From assembly GCA_000818945.1 (NCBI GenBank), contig KN805419.1:208964-272963 (forward strand): 64,000 nt of DNA, in the 5' to 3' direction. This DNA comes from Schizochytrium sp. CCTCC M209059. Taxonomy: Eukaryota; Sar; Bigyra; Thraustochytrida; Thraustochytriidae. Position 1 is the first letter of the stretch; the number at the start of each line of letters is the position of its first letter. Below are positions 51,613 through 63,934 of the stretch, in pieces. Both the position numbers and the translations under genes were made by a program. The notes beneath the pieces are model-generated. The model saw only the letters and a program-made list of their open reading frames with translations, was not told where the DNA came from and searched no databases.

Positions 51613-54600
51613 CTACAGGCGAAAATTGTTGCCGACGATATCCGGCGTGAGCAGCGGCTGCAGCAGATCACGCACTTTGCTGCGTGTCTCTTGATCTTCG
51701 ATCTTGCCCGACATGTACTGCTGAAGACGCTGCGCGCGGATGCGGGCCCATGCTTGGCGCACAATGGTAATGTCGCTAAAGTATGGATCCGTATCTTCGT
51801 CGTCGGGTTTTTCTGGGCAGTTGGCCACGTGAAAATGACAAACGTCTGCATTGTCGCCCGCGTCATGCAAACACCATGCGCAGAAGCGACACGGACACTT
51901 GCTGCACTTGAGCGCGCAGCAGCCCTCAAAGTCATCAAAAGCCGTTGAGCAGCGGGGACATGCCAGATTTAAAACCTCATTTTCGATGGCGCGAAGGTGG
52001 CCCTGCGTCGTGGTGTCCAGACCATGCTCGCGGAGCAGCGAGTCGACCCGAAGCTGCACCTGTCGATCCTGCTCGGCCGCCGCATCTCGCTCAAAGTGCT
52101 CGCGCACAATGTCGAGCAAGGCTGCAAAGTCCTCATCCGGTACGGCAGTTGCAAGGGTTCGTCCTGGGATCAAGAGCTCGCAGTCCGGGGAGACACAGCA
52201 CATACTTCCGTCGCGCAGCACTTTGACGTGGGCGTCGGGCTTGGTCGCGGCGCGCACCGACTGACTCAGGCAATCTCTGCAGGTAAAATGGCCATCGGCG
52301 CAAGACACTCCCTTTGTCAGGGGAAAGATGTCGAGACAAATTGTGCACGAGTCCACGGAAACGGGCTGGACCTGAAAGGCCTCATGATGCATGGACTGCA
52401 GCGCAGAGGGGCGTTGCTCAGGGTTTGCTGAGCACAGCGCGGTAATGAGCGAGTGAAGAGGCCCGTTAGGGGTCGCAAGTCCGTCAAAGAGCTCTGCGAG
52501 TACAACTCCTACAGAAAACATGTCCACTGCAGACCCGACCTTGCTGATGTTGCCCTGGCGTAGTTCAGGTGCAAGGTACTTGATGGTGGTTTGCAAGGGC
52601 TGCGTCATGGTCACGTCGAGGGCTTGCACGCCATCAAAGTCCCCGAGCACGGGCGAAAGACCGGGCGCGAGAAAGACGTTCTCGGGCTTGACGTCGCAGT
52701 GGATGAGGTCTCGAGAATGCAAATCATGAAGACCCGAAAGAAGGCCAATGGCAATGTGTCTGCGCGTCGCCACGTCTGCATGCGGGTTGTCGCGGATCCA
52801 GGCGGCAAGGTCGCCGCCTGGATAGTACGGCATAAGGATGCAACCGTGTCGGCCGTCCTCCCAAAAGGCTCCCTGGATGCGAACAATGTAGGCCGAATGA
52901 ATCTTGACAAGCGCAGCGACTTGGCGATAGAAGCGGCCATTCCATTCGTCGTTACCCACATGAAAGGATTTAAGAACCAAGTCCCGACCATCGGGGGCCC
53001 GCACACGAAGCACTGTTTTGCCAGGCTTGAAGGCCAGCTCGGCAAGAACCGTAAAATCCTTGCGCTTGGCGTTGGTCAGCCAGAGCCCCATTTTGGATAG
53101 CTCCTGCGGGACTTGATCTGCCATGCCGATGCTCTTGAGCCACTTTTGGTCCTGAAGCAGCTCCGGATAGTGCGCCTCTGCGTGTTGCAACACCCGTGCG
53201 CGCTCCTTGCGGAGCTCGCTGTCGAGCTTGTAGATGCTTTCGACTTGCGCCAGCTCTTTCTCCAGAGCAGGTACCGCGATTTGAGCCTGCGCATCGCCGT
53301 CATTCGCATCCTCGCGAGCAAACTTGAGATCTTGCTCCAGACGCTCCCGCTTGCGCGAGATTTTGCGGATCTTAGCGACAATCTTTGTGACACGCGCCGT
53401 GTTCATCTTATGGCGTCCACGCGCAAGATGCGCGAGAAACGATCTGAGACGGTTGTGCTGGGTCTCCAAACGCGAGACCTCATTTGCGATGGTGCGCGTG
53501 TAAAAGGATACGGCAAAGCCGAATGCGCGCTGTATCTCCTTGAAGGGAGCGTCGTCCAATCGATCGGCTTTAAGCAGAGTGTCGAATTCTGCTTTGAAAG
53601 CTTGTCGCACGATTTCGAGTTCCCTCGTGAGCTCCTGGATCTTTTCGGGATGACGCAACGTCAAAAAGACGGACGGCTGGACGCCAAAGCACTGCGTGCT
53701 CTTCTCGAGCGCATCGAGGGCTGCAATCGTGCGCTCATGGGCAGCGCTCGCGTCGTGTCGAGCCTCCCACGCCTCGAGGGCTTTGCGTGCAGCTAGTGCT
53801 GCCTGCTGCACCTCTGCAAAGAGGACTTGGGATGTTGCGACCATTTCAAGAGTGGTCTGCCCAAGCGAGTCGCTCGCTTCGGAGGATTCGCGTAAGATGT
53901 CCTGCCACAGTTTGAGACAGGTGTCCACCACTTTTTCGGGCTCATGGTGCTCGCGTAGCAACTTGAGCTGATCTTGCACGCTCCCGGAGAGCGCCTTTCG
54001 AAGATATGCCACCAGGTTGCGTCGAGCTGTGTCACGCTTTGAGGCTATGGCTGCGTCGGATACAACAGCCTTTTGTAGCTTTGTAAACTCCTGGATGAAC
54101 TTGCCGGCCTGCGCCTGCTTGCGGGTAAACTCCTCGAGCACCGCGAGCGGGTTTTCGCGGGAAAGCTGCTCGGCCAAAACCTTATGCAGCATCGGGTGAA
54201 GCACGGGCTTGTCTTTGCCACGCAACGTGCGTGCAAAAGATACCTTGGCAGCAAGCGCCTCGACCTTGGTCGTCTGCTCGGGGTATGCAAACGTCTGCAA
54301 GAGTACCTGACACGCCTTGACAGAGACGAGGCCCATCTCTCGAAGAAGAGCGGGGGTGAGAGCTCGGGCGTCTTTGGTGGTTCGCACGCCTTTGTCGAAG
54401 AGCGTGACAATGACCGCTCTCGAGTCGGTTGTCTTGAGCTGCACGAGAGGCAGCGGCTGTACGAACGAAAGAAAGGCCGCAAGATCTGGGCACTCCCGTG
54501 AAATGGCGTGGGCGCGCGCCTGATCAATGCCAAGTCTCTCGCTGGACAGACCTGTGCCATGCTCGAAGAGAAGCTTGGCCATGACTAGGCTTTTGGTATC

Positions 54601-56099
54601 ATCATTGGCCTCGCAAGCATGAAAGAGAGCTGTTTTGCCCATGCTGTCGCGGGCATCGACTCGCACGCCGCCAGAGAGGAGTCTCTTTGCAGCAGGAATG
54701 TCGAAGCTTCTGCACGCCTTCATGAGCGGAGTCAGGCGCTTTGCGTACAGCTTTTGATTGCGCTGAAGAGCGGCTTTTAGCTGAGGGGTATTGATGTCCA
54801 GGCTGTGCGATTTACGAGTGAGTGAGTGAGTGATTGAGTGAGTGAGTCGTGTGCTAACACCATCCCCCTTTGATGGACAGTAACTTACACCAGAGTTTGC
54901 AGCGTGCTGTTCTTTGCAAGTACGTCTGTCAGCGCCACAGTTCCGTCCTGGCCGATCTTGTTACTCTGGAGACTGTGTGCACGATTAGGTCAGTTGCTTG
55001 TTGTCTTTGGGGTTATGCGCGCTTGATGCAACGTACTTGAGCGTATGCAGCGTGACGTTTCGCGAGAGCGCGGTCGCCAAGGGCGTGGCGCCTTCGTCAG
55101 CAATGGCGTTCTCAGAAAGGCTGTATTTAAAAAAAAATTCAATTGGCATGTCAGTCGATCTCTTGCTCGGGCACAGGGTAGAGAATAAATTGGCGATCAC
55201 TTACTCGAGCGTCTGCACAGACTTGTTTCTTGCGAGGCCGATTGCCAGCCCCGCGGCACCCTCGTCGCCAATTCTGTTGCGTGCGAGGCTGTAATTTAAA
55301 GTATATGCAACATCATTGGGGAACGATTCATGTTTCCTGTGAGTTGCGTGCCCTTTGTTGTAAGAAGAAGGGCTCTTTGGGAACTTACTAAAGCGTCGAT
55401 AGCGACTTGTTGCTCATGAGAGCGTTTGCCAGCGCCTTGGCGCCCACGTCCCCGATCTCGTTGCAGGAAAGACTACGCAAGCTCTTGTCAGTTTCCCGTG
55501 CGCGCCCGGTGCGGTAAGACCTTGCGGCTTTATTATCAGCAAGGAAGTAGCTTTTAAGAACGGACGAATCGAGACCTGCCTCGATTCTTCAGCCCTTGAT
55601 GTCATGTCTAAACTGATAATCCAGCGGGCTTGAGGTCCAATTTCTGCCCCCGTTTCTATACTGTAAACTTACGAAAGCGACTCTATGGTCTTGTGACCCG
55701 CAAGGACTTTGGCCAAGGCAGAGACGCCCACAGGGCCAATCTCTGTGCATGACAGACTATGTGTGTGCGAATGATTAAGCGTTGATTGTCAGTGAACGAT
55801 TGCGGTGGGGTAGCTTTTCTCTTGACGATACGTACTCGAGCGTCTTTAGCGACTCGTTCGCGGCGAGTGCGCCCGCGAGTGTCGTGACACCCTTGTCGCC
55901 AATCTTGTTGCTCCCAAGACTGTGTGTTCATTGGTTTTTGATGTCAGCGTGAAAAGCATGTTGGCAAGCGCATTGGTTAGTGACAGCTGCATATTTGGCA
56001 CACGGTTCGAGTTCGCTCGTTCACCTACTTGATCTCCGTCTCGCCCCGGGCCAGGGCTTTGGTGGCCCTTGCGACAGGATCCCCACCTAAAGGCTCCAT
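51613..56099 (-). CDS. LRR - ankyrin - protein kinase - RING/RBR-like protein, copy A (eight exons)
   Basis: Proposed exons, in coding order: 56029..56099, 55836..55919, 55673..55756, 55389..55472, 55205..55288, 55037..55120, 54889..54972 and 51613..54802. All introns are GT-AG (donors GTAAGT, GTACGT or GTAGGT) and all junctions are phase 2; the product has 1254 residues. Exons 2-7 are each exactly 84 nt and each encodes one 28-residue leucine-rich repeat of the ribonuclease-inhibitor/NLR type (for example LGSNKIGDKG...AANESLKTL). The last exon encodes ankyrin repeats (about 219-275), a long helical region with coiled coil (about 660-750), a protein kinase (VLKSF lysine near 800; HCDVKPEN near 892, so Arg of HRD is Cys; GDFDG in place of DFG near 911), a C3HC4-like RING (CTICLD near 1009) and an RBR RING2-like cluster (CPRCSTAFDDFEGCCALKC near 1138). 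The mix suggests a cytosolic sensor that couples phosphorylation to ubiquitin ligation. No STAND/NACHT ATPase is present. Confidence 0.8.
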
Positions 56100-56394
56100 C
56101 CGTTTTGAATCGAGGTTTTCGAAAAAAGGTCTTGTTGGTTTGAACTTTTCTGCCGTCAAGTCTTGAGCTTGAGCCAAGCGCCGAGAAGCAAGACGAGCCG
56201 AGCGCGTCTGACTTCGTTCACCTCTTTGTCCTTCGCGGGCTGCAGCGAAGTAGCTTGCTCTTGACGAGCGCGCGCGAGAGAAGACCTTACTCAGGCCTAG
56301 TTCGAGAATACGCCCAAGTCGGCACGGAGCCCAAGGCAGACGAAAGGGTACGAAGGCAACCGCCCCGCGCCTTTTCGTTGCAGCAGTTGCGAGA

Positions 56395-56500
56395 CGCAGC
56401 GAGATCGAACAAGACGCAGCGGAGTCGAGCGAGGTCCAGCGAAACGCAGCGGAGTCAAGCGAGGTCCAGCGAAACGCAGCAAAGTCGAACGAGACGCGAG
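56395..56500. repeat. 30-bp tandem repeat
   Basis: Three to four degenerate copies built on CGAGGTCCAGCGAAACGCAG and the following ten bases. Confidence 0.7.
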
Positions 56501-59063
56501 ACAGCGTTGCGCGTTTGCAGAGCGTTGCTGGCAACGTCACGTCTTGGCCCACTTTCTCAGAACTTTCGAGCACTTGACTGTTTCCGCCAATGCCTCCAGT
56601 ACATTTTGGGGGGTTAGAATGTGAAGGAGACGTCAGCGTCAAGTAGAAAGTTGCCTGGCGACGGTTGCCGACGTGAAGGCTGAATGTTATCGGCCAAGTC
56701 CCCAGCGCTAACTCTCAGTGGCCCAACGCACGTACGTTAGCGGCTGGGGCAGTCGTGACAACGTCCGAGCATCTTCTTTCTTGGGTCATCTTAGCAAGCA
56801 CGTCGGATGAAGACGGTTGGCAGAATACGTTTGGGCCAGTCACTTTGGGACAATTTCATGAATGTCGGTCGTCCGTTGCAAGCTGGCGCAGAACTTTCCT
56901 TGTCTTTTGGGGTTCGCGCGTCCACCTCATTATCGACGTTTTGCCTTTGCGTTGGCGCTTGATGCGCTGGCAGCGCGGCCACTTTGCCGTTTTCACTTTG
57001 GCACATGGAGGCAGAGAGCAGTCTAAGTGAAGAATGAATGGCTGATAAAGAGTGAGTCATCCGATGGCTGCAAGATCACGCATGCACTTTTAATCGAGAT
57101 GAGCATAGGGTCATTCGACCCCCCTTTTGTAGCTCGTTGATTGCTGCCAAGATGAAGGTGGCTCTTCTCCTTGAGAATAGACCCGGAGATGCGAAACAAC
57201 TAGCCCCCCAAGCGATGAAAAGGCCTCGTTTGCGATGCAGTAGCGGTTTTACCTCCGGGTTTCTCGGCAACGCCATCGGAACTTAGTATTCAGAAAGACG
57301 CCTAATAAAGATCAAGACGTCCTTGTCTGCATTGAGGCGCTGAAACCAGGTGCACATTTGTCCGAACCGCCAGGTGTAGGCTTGGGTGGATTGACGGCAT
57401 TGTAATGGATTTGCTCAAGCTTGAGCATCTTTCGCGCTGACCATAATTTTTAGCGTCTTTGCTTCCCCGGACACCTGTGTTGCGTGCAGGGCCTAATGGT
57501 GTTTAAGTCCCGCGCAAGGCCGTGCATTCTGGTTTCTTCAAAGCCTATGCGACAAGGAGTAGCCTACGTGGTCTTATCAAATGCATGATGTCTTCGGAGG
57601 CTGGTCATCACCTTGCAGGTGGTGACTATCGTCACGATCTTGGCAATGCTACAAGGACGGCGCATGAAATATGGGTGGACGACGCTGCTATTGCGTAGAT
57701 TGTGGCCACCTATCGAGGATAAAGAATGAAGCCACCACAGCTGGACGGTATGAACAAGATAACGTCAACCTTTCGCCCCTGAGAAATCTCATCTAAAGCT
57801 TTTACAGCGATCAGTGTGCTAGGTGAGGGCAGACTACAAAGTCACGGCAGTGAACATCTCCAAGTGGATAAGCCTTGCAAAGGGCCCGTGCTCCGCACCA
57901 GCTCCACTGAACATCACTAATCCAAGTCTCGAACCTGGCGCCGAGGCAAATCTGTCCCGTCAAGAGCAGACCCGAATCATCTGTAGCCAATCAGCGCTAA
58001 TCGGAATTCATCTTACAGTTCATTTCCGCAAAACCAACACGAGGCGGTCTCATGTTTTGATCTGCACTAAAATACCGCTCCGTCCATGCGAAAAAAAGCT
58101 ACACGTATTCAGTCACACGCTTGAATATCAATTGGCGACGTATCAGCGCCAAGCATGTGGCTTCGTTTGGCAGAAAGAAAATCTTGCTCTTCTAGCGTTT
58201 CAAGAGGCTTGTGCCCATGTGAGCACGCCATTGGTGCGACTCGAGTCCTGCGCTCGTTTCGGCTCAACTCCTTCCGCCGGCCCGAAAAGGAGCCCATCTA
58301 AAGTGTGCTCAAGTGGCGTGCTCAAGTTCGATCAAAACCCGAATACCGGAACCATGGGCGTCACTTTTAACAACAATTTTCCCATCGATTAAAAAGAGCT
58401 TTTACAAGGCTGTACTGGGTGTACATTGAACGCATGGGTAGCTAGGATACAGCAGCGAGGTGACTGCGTACGAACACCGTTTGGCACGGGTCGGCTCAGG
58501 TCCCTTTGCCGGTCGCCGACCTGGGAGAGGTTCTATTTCAAGATATGGCGCGCGCAAGCGGCGCGCGCAAGAGTCAACGTAATCGTGCAGCAAATTTTGT
58601 CCTCAGAATCCAGGGCGCGCTATCGGCAAAAAGACTGTGCTGAAAAACGCATTTTAATAAGTGGCAAATCTGCCGCATTCGAAGGTGAAGGAATTTTCGT
58701 CTATTTTTCCGTCGCTCATCACAATGATTGCGAGTTGCAGAGAAGAAATGCTATATAAAGAAACGGTGCCGCCCTTGCTCGCTTACTCTCCGCGGCGGCG
58801 ACTCGGAAGAAGCTTCCTCGAGCGCCGTCACGTTCACTCGCTGCAAGAGGTTCACGCATTGCGGATACGCGCGCAATCGTGTTCTTGCTGCTCGTGGAAC
58901 GCGCGTCCGCGACTACAAGCGACATTTGGGCGGGCAGCCTCGGACACTGCTCCGCTGCGCAAGAGGTCCTCGCACCGCACCGCGCCGACGCGTCTTTGCA
59001 GCTGCCGGAAAGTGGGATGGTTCATGAGCAGCCCCATATTCACTGCAATGAAGTATGATGTAC

Positions 59064-59170
59064 AGTTTGCGTTGCGCTCAAAATTTGCGTTGCGCTCAAA
59101 ATTTGCGTTGCGCTCATAATTTGCGTTGCGCTCGTAATTTGCGTTGCGCTCATAATTTGCGTTGCGCAAG
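59064..59170. repeat. 18-bp tandem repeat (unit TTTGCGTTGCGCTCAAAA)
   Basis: About six copies, with AAA changed to TAA or GTA in some units. It translates as a NANYER/NANFER hexapeptide repeat on the minus strand, but there is no gene context. Confidence 0.85.
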
Positions 59171-60125
59171 TAAAGTACCTGACATTGAGCGCAAGAACTT
59201 CGTTTTGCAGCCTGACCATAAACGAAAGTAAAATAAGCGCGACTAAGAGCACGTGCGCTTTCAGCTATCCGCGTGTGGCGTGGCGACGCGCGGGGCATTC
59301 GAAAAAGATCAATCGTTGGCGTTTGTCCCGCGAATGCACGCGTGTGGCTGGTCTGCCGTGAATAGGCACATTACTTCTGACGTGTTCGACGCTGAACGAA
59401 GAGGGAAGCCAGCGCAAGTATGCACGCACAAGAGCAGCATAAATAACACGGTCCGTGGCGATAAGAAAAGACTGCCTAAATATGTCAGCAGCAGGCACGA
59501 AAATCAAAGAGATTCAAGCACCAGATACGCAAACTCTATTGGACCTTTGTCGAAATCTATCGTGCACTCTCTCGCAGCAAAGGGTCCGCCCAATTTTATG
59601 TTTGATTCGTCAATCGCACCCACTTTGGTCGTCCCAACATACTCTCATTCATCTCTAGCTACAGAAGTGCATTTGCAATGCAACGTATTGCAAATCCTCA
59701 TCGCCGTCAAGAGACTCGCAGAGCTCATCTACAAGCCGAAGCACCCGGTTTGTATGCTACAATCTGCTTCTCCGAATTCTAAAGCCCAAGCTCCTCAGAA
59801 CAGCAAAACGCAATTTCGACAAAAAAAAATAATGCAAAGAAAAACATTCAACGCCGGGACTTCGCGTGCAGTCCCCTATCACACTACTAACCCGGCCCTA
59901 CGTGACTTTTCTGCTCAGTGCGAATGAGATGAGGAGTTGCCCTGCGAATGAGATGAGGAGTTGGGAGTTGCCCACGTGGTATGATCGCATGTAAACAAAA
60001 TTCAGAGTGTAGACGTTCATGAACAGCATGTTTCGAGATTTCGCCCCTCTGTGCCATCGAGAAGGCATTAGGCGAGCATGAGAAGCAAAAAAGCAAGGAC
60101 TTTATTCAAACCAGTGATCAATGTT

Positions 60126-63100
60126 TTAGGAAAAAGTGAAATTGTCGCCGACAATGTCCGGTGTAAGAAGTGGACGCAACATGTTCTGAACATTGGCACG
60201 CATGCCTGGGTCTTCAATTTTCTGTGCCACATACTCACGAAGACGTTGCGCTCGAAGCCGAGCCCATGCTTGCTGTACGACAGCGAAATCGCTAAAGAAC
60301 GGGTCCTCTTCATCATCTGGCTTTGATGCGCATCTTGCCACATGCTGGTGGCAAGCCTGTGAGTCATCGCCTGTGTCCTGCAGACACCACGCGCAAAAGT
60401 AGCACGGGCAAGTGCCACATTTGAGAGCACAGCAGCCATCAAAATCAGCAAAGACTGTCGAACAGCGCGGACATGACATAACGAGAACCTCATTTTGAAT
60501 GGTACGAATGTGATTCTGCGCTGTCGGGTCCAGCCCATGTTCACGAATAGCTGCATCAAGACGAAGCTGAAGCTGGCGTTCCTGCTCGGCTGCGGCGTCT
60601 CGCTCGATGTGCTGGCGCACAATATCAAGTAGCGCTGCAAAGTCCTCGTCTGGAACTGCGGCTGCAATGGAACGTCCAGGGATAAGAAGATCACAGTCAT
60701 GCGTGACACAACACATGCTTCCATCTCGTAATACCTTGACGTGCGACTGAGCCTCAGTGGCAGCCCGTACCGACCCGCCCAGGCACTCTTTGCACGTAAA
60801 GTGGTCATCAGCGCAAGAGACGCCTTCACTGACGGGGTAAATGTCATGTCGAAACAAAGGGCACATGAGGCGTCTTTCACGGGCTCAACCTGAAAGGCTT
60901 CGTGACGCAAGGCCTCGAGCGCAGTGGGCCGCTGGTTCCGATCTTCGGACTGCAAAGACGAAATGAGCGTCGTCATTGCGTCAGATGTCTCTGTTTCCCT
61001 GAAGAGATCCGCGAGCATCACGCCTACAGAGAACATGTCCACAGTAGGCTCAACCTTGTCGACGTTTCCGTTACGCAGTTCTGGCGCCATGTACTTGATG
61101 GTGGCCTGCATCGGCTGCGTCATGGTTACATTGTACGTCTGCACGCCATCAAAGTCGCCGAGCACCGGCGACAGACCCTTTGCGAGAAAGATATTTTCGG
61201 GCTTCACGTCGCAATGCACGAAGCCTTGCGCGTGCAAATCGTGAAGGCCGGATAGAAGACCGACGGCGATGCGCCTGCGCATTGCCAGGTCTGCACGCGG
61301 ATTGTTGTGAATCCAGGCAGCAAGATCACCGCCTTCGTAGTATGGCATCAAAATGCAGCCCTCGCGGACATCCTGCATGAAAACGCCTTGAAAGCGCACG
61401 ATGTAGGCCGATTTGAACTGAGCAAGAGCTGAAACCTGACGATAGAAGCGACTGCTCCAGTTTTCGTCGGCGAGATGAAAGGATTTAAGCACATAATCTC
61501 GGCCGTTGAGATCGCGAACTCTATGTACGGACTTGCCAGGTTTGGAAGCAAGCGTTGCAAGCGTCTCGAAATCTCCGCGCTTTGCATTTGTTAGCCAGAG
61601 ACCTAGTATGGATAGCTCTCGAGGCATGCTATCGTTCATGCCCAAGCTCTTGATCCAATCTTGGTCTTGGAGCAACTCTGGGTAGTGTTTCTCCGCATGC
61701 CTTAGCACCCGTGCGCGCTCTTTGCGCAGCTCGCTATCCATTCTGTAAACACTCTCGATCTGGGCGAGCTCTTGCTCGAGGCCAGAAATTCTGGCCTGCG
61801 CTTGAGCATCTCCGTCATTTGCATCCTCGCGGGTGCGTCGAAGGTTTAGCTCAAGATCTTCACGCTTTCTTTTACTCTGGCGAATGATCTTGATCAATCC
61901 CGTCACACGTGGTGTGTCTGGGGCTGTGAGCCCGGGAACATGCCGAGAAAGAGAATCTAAGAGGTCTTTTGCGGCCGCCTGCAAGCGCGAGACTTCGTCT
62001 TTCACTATGCAGGAAGTGTAGAATAAGATGATGCTGGCCAGTGCTCGTCGCACATCCTCCAACGGGGCGTCAGCCATGGGATCGACCTTTGTCAGGATCC
62101 TGAGCTCCTCTTCAAATGCTTCCTGCACCCCTTTTAGCTCCCTCGCGATATCCTTTGTCTTCTCGGGATAACTCAATGTCATGAAGGATGTCGTCTGCAA
62201 ACCAAGGCGCTTGGTGCTTTCATCCAAAGTAGCAATTGCTGCTTCGGTGTGCTTGCGCGCCACGCTCAAGTCGTGTCGAGTCTGCCAGGCGTTTACGGCC
62301 TCTACTGCGGCTTGTGTTGCTTCCTGCACTTGCTCAAAGGCCACTGGTGCAACAACATCATCCATGTTCCCGGGTTCTTTCATGATCTCCTGCAACAGAC
62401 CATGACAGGCGTCTACAGTGGCCTTTATTCCTGGATCCGCTAACACCTCCCCCAGTTGACCTTCAATTCCCCCTGATAAAGCATCTCGGATACCCGCGAC
62501 GAGGTCGCGTCGGATTTCATCCCGTATAGGTACCTTTTCCGAGTCTGTCTTGACAGCCTCCTGGAGCGCGGTCAGCTCTTGCGCCTTTTTGCGAAGAATC
62601 GCTTGCTGTCTATCAAAGTCTGCAAAAGATGCGACCGGGTTCTCACGCAAAAGCTGCTCGGCAAAGACCTCGAGCAGCCTTGGATGCAGAGTAGGTTTGC
62701 CTTCTCCACGCTTCGTCCGCGCGAGAGAGACCTTTTCTGCTAACGCTTCGAGATAAATTGTCTGCCCAGAATACGCAAACAACAGGAGCAACTCACGGCG
62801 ATCTGGCGAGTTTGATACCCCCAATTGTTCAAGGCGAGTAGAAGTGAGATTGCGAGCTTCTTCCAGCGTTCGTACTCCCTGATCGAAAAGCTCAACGATC
62901 TTCTCTCGCAGCGCATTGGTATTAAACTGTGCCAGCGGTAAAGAATGTACGAAAGAAAGAAAGGCAGACAGCTCCACGCGCTCTTTGGAAGAAGTATACG
63001 CAAGTGCCATCTTCACACCGAGAGACGTGCTTGAAAGATCTGCACTGTGCTTGAAAAGAAACTTGGCTATAATGAGCGCATTGTTTGAGTCGCTGGCTCT

Positions 63101-63934
63101 GCAGGCCTGGAGTAGTGGCGTTTCGCCAAACATGTCGCGCACGTCGACCCGGGCCCCATTCGCTACGAGTTCTTTTACCGTCGAAAGCTTGCCCTCTTTG
63201 CACGCCTGCATGAGTGGCGTCAGACTCTTTTGGTACAGAGCTCGACTGCGGTCAAGAGCAGCTTGAAAAGTAGAATCTTCGAGTTCGATGCTGTGCTTTG
63301 ATTGTCAGGAGGAGCTTGTTGCCAATTTCGATTGTCTTTGTGACTTACGTGAGCTTTTGCAACAAACACTCTTTCTTCACGAGTGCGTTTGCTAGCGCCG
63401 TAGCGCCCTCGTCGCCGATATTGTTGTCACGAAGACTGCGCTCGTTATGATCATGAAACGCCAAGATGAACGAAATCGCGCCAAGAGTTGCATTCCGTCG
63501 CATCAAATGCAAGCAGGTGTGCGTGAGTTTGTGGTCAGCTCTTGTTGCTTTCTTCTTGGGATTCTGTATGGCCCCACTTTCACTTTGTCGCAATGACTTA
63601 CTATAGCTCTTGCAGCGACTCATTGTTCGCGAGTGCGTTCGCCAGCGCCGACGCGCCCTCGTCGCCGATGTTGCTGTTCTGAAGACTGCGCTCGTCATAA
63701 ACATGAGACGCAGAGATAAACGGAATCGCGCCAAGAGTTGCATTCCGTAGCACCCCATGCGTGCGTGCGTATGTGAGGTGTGGTCAGCTCTTGTTGCTTT
63801 CTTCTTGGGCTTCTGTATGGCCCCACTTTCACTTTGTCGCAATGACTTACTATAGCTCTTGCAGCGACTCATTGTTCGCGAGTGCGTTCGCCAGCGCCCT
63901 GGCGCCCTCGTCGCCGATATCATTTTCGGCAAGA
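60126..63934 (-). CDS. LRR - ankyrin - protein kinase - RING/RBR-like protein, copy B (5' partial, frameshifted)
   Basis: Paralogue of copy A in the same orientation. Visible exons in coding order: 63851..63934, 63602..63685, 63349..63435 and 60126..63290; further LRR exons probably lie beyond the window. The LRR exons (84, 84 and 87 nt) encode repeats such as LQNSNIGDEGASALANAL and keep the same phase as in copy A. The last exon carries ankyrin (MQACKEGKLSTVKELV), helical/coiled, kinase (VLKSF, HCDVKPEN, GDFDG) and RING/RBR-like modules, like copy A. At 60841-60850 the pentamer ATGTC is present twice in tandem, and this shifts the frame inside the first RING just after C-A-L-C-F-D. The expected frame then stays open for about 240 codons to the TAA at 60126-60128 and matches copy A to its end, including CPRCSTVFADFDGCCALKC. 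The lesion is therefore recent or a sequence error. If real, the product would lose a working RING and RBR module. Confidence 0.75.

Larger units (their letters stand above)
56100..60125. other. 4-kb spacer between the paralogous LRR-kinase genes
   Basis: No complete gene is supported. It includes a 30-bp tandem repeat (56395-56500), an 18-bp tandem repeat (59064-59170), and a 28-bp direct repeat (59928-59967). Frames at 57823-58392 and 59253-59927 lack ATG starts and known domains. A TAGGCCTA-like AGGCCTAG lies at 56293-56300, upstream of copy A. Confidence 0.45.

Noticed and set aside
57823..58392. 189-codon plus-strand frame between the LRR-kinase genes
   Set aside because: Starts only at GTG, has no ATG near its 5' end and no recognisable domain.
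59253..59927. 224-codon plus-strand frame next to the 18-bp repeat
   Set aside because: Opens at GTG, composition is not gene-like and nothing is recognisable.
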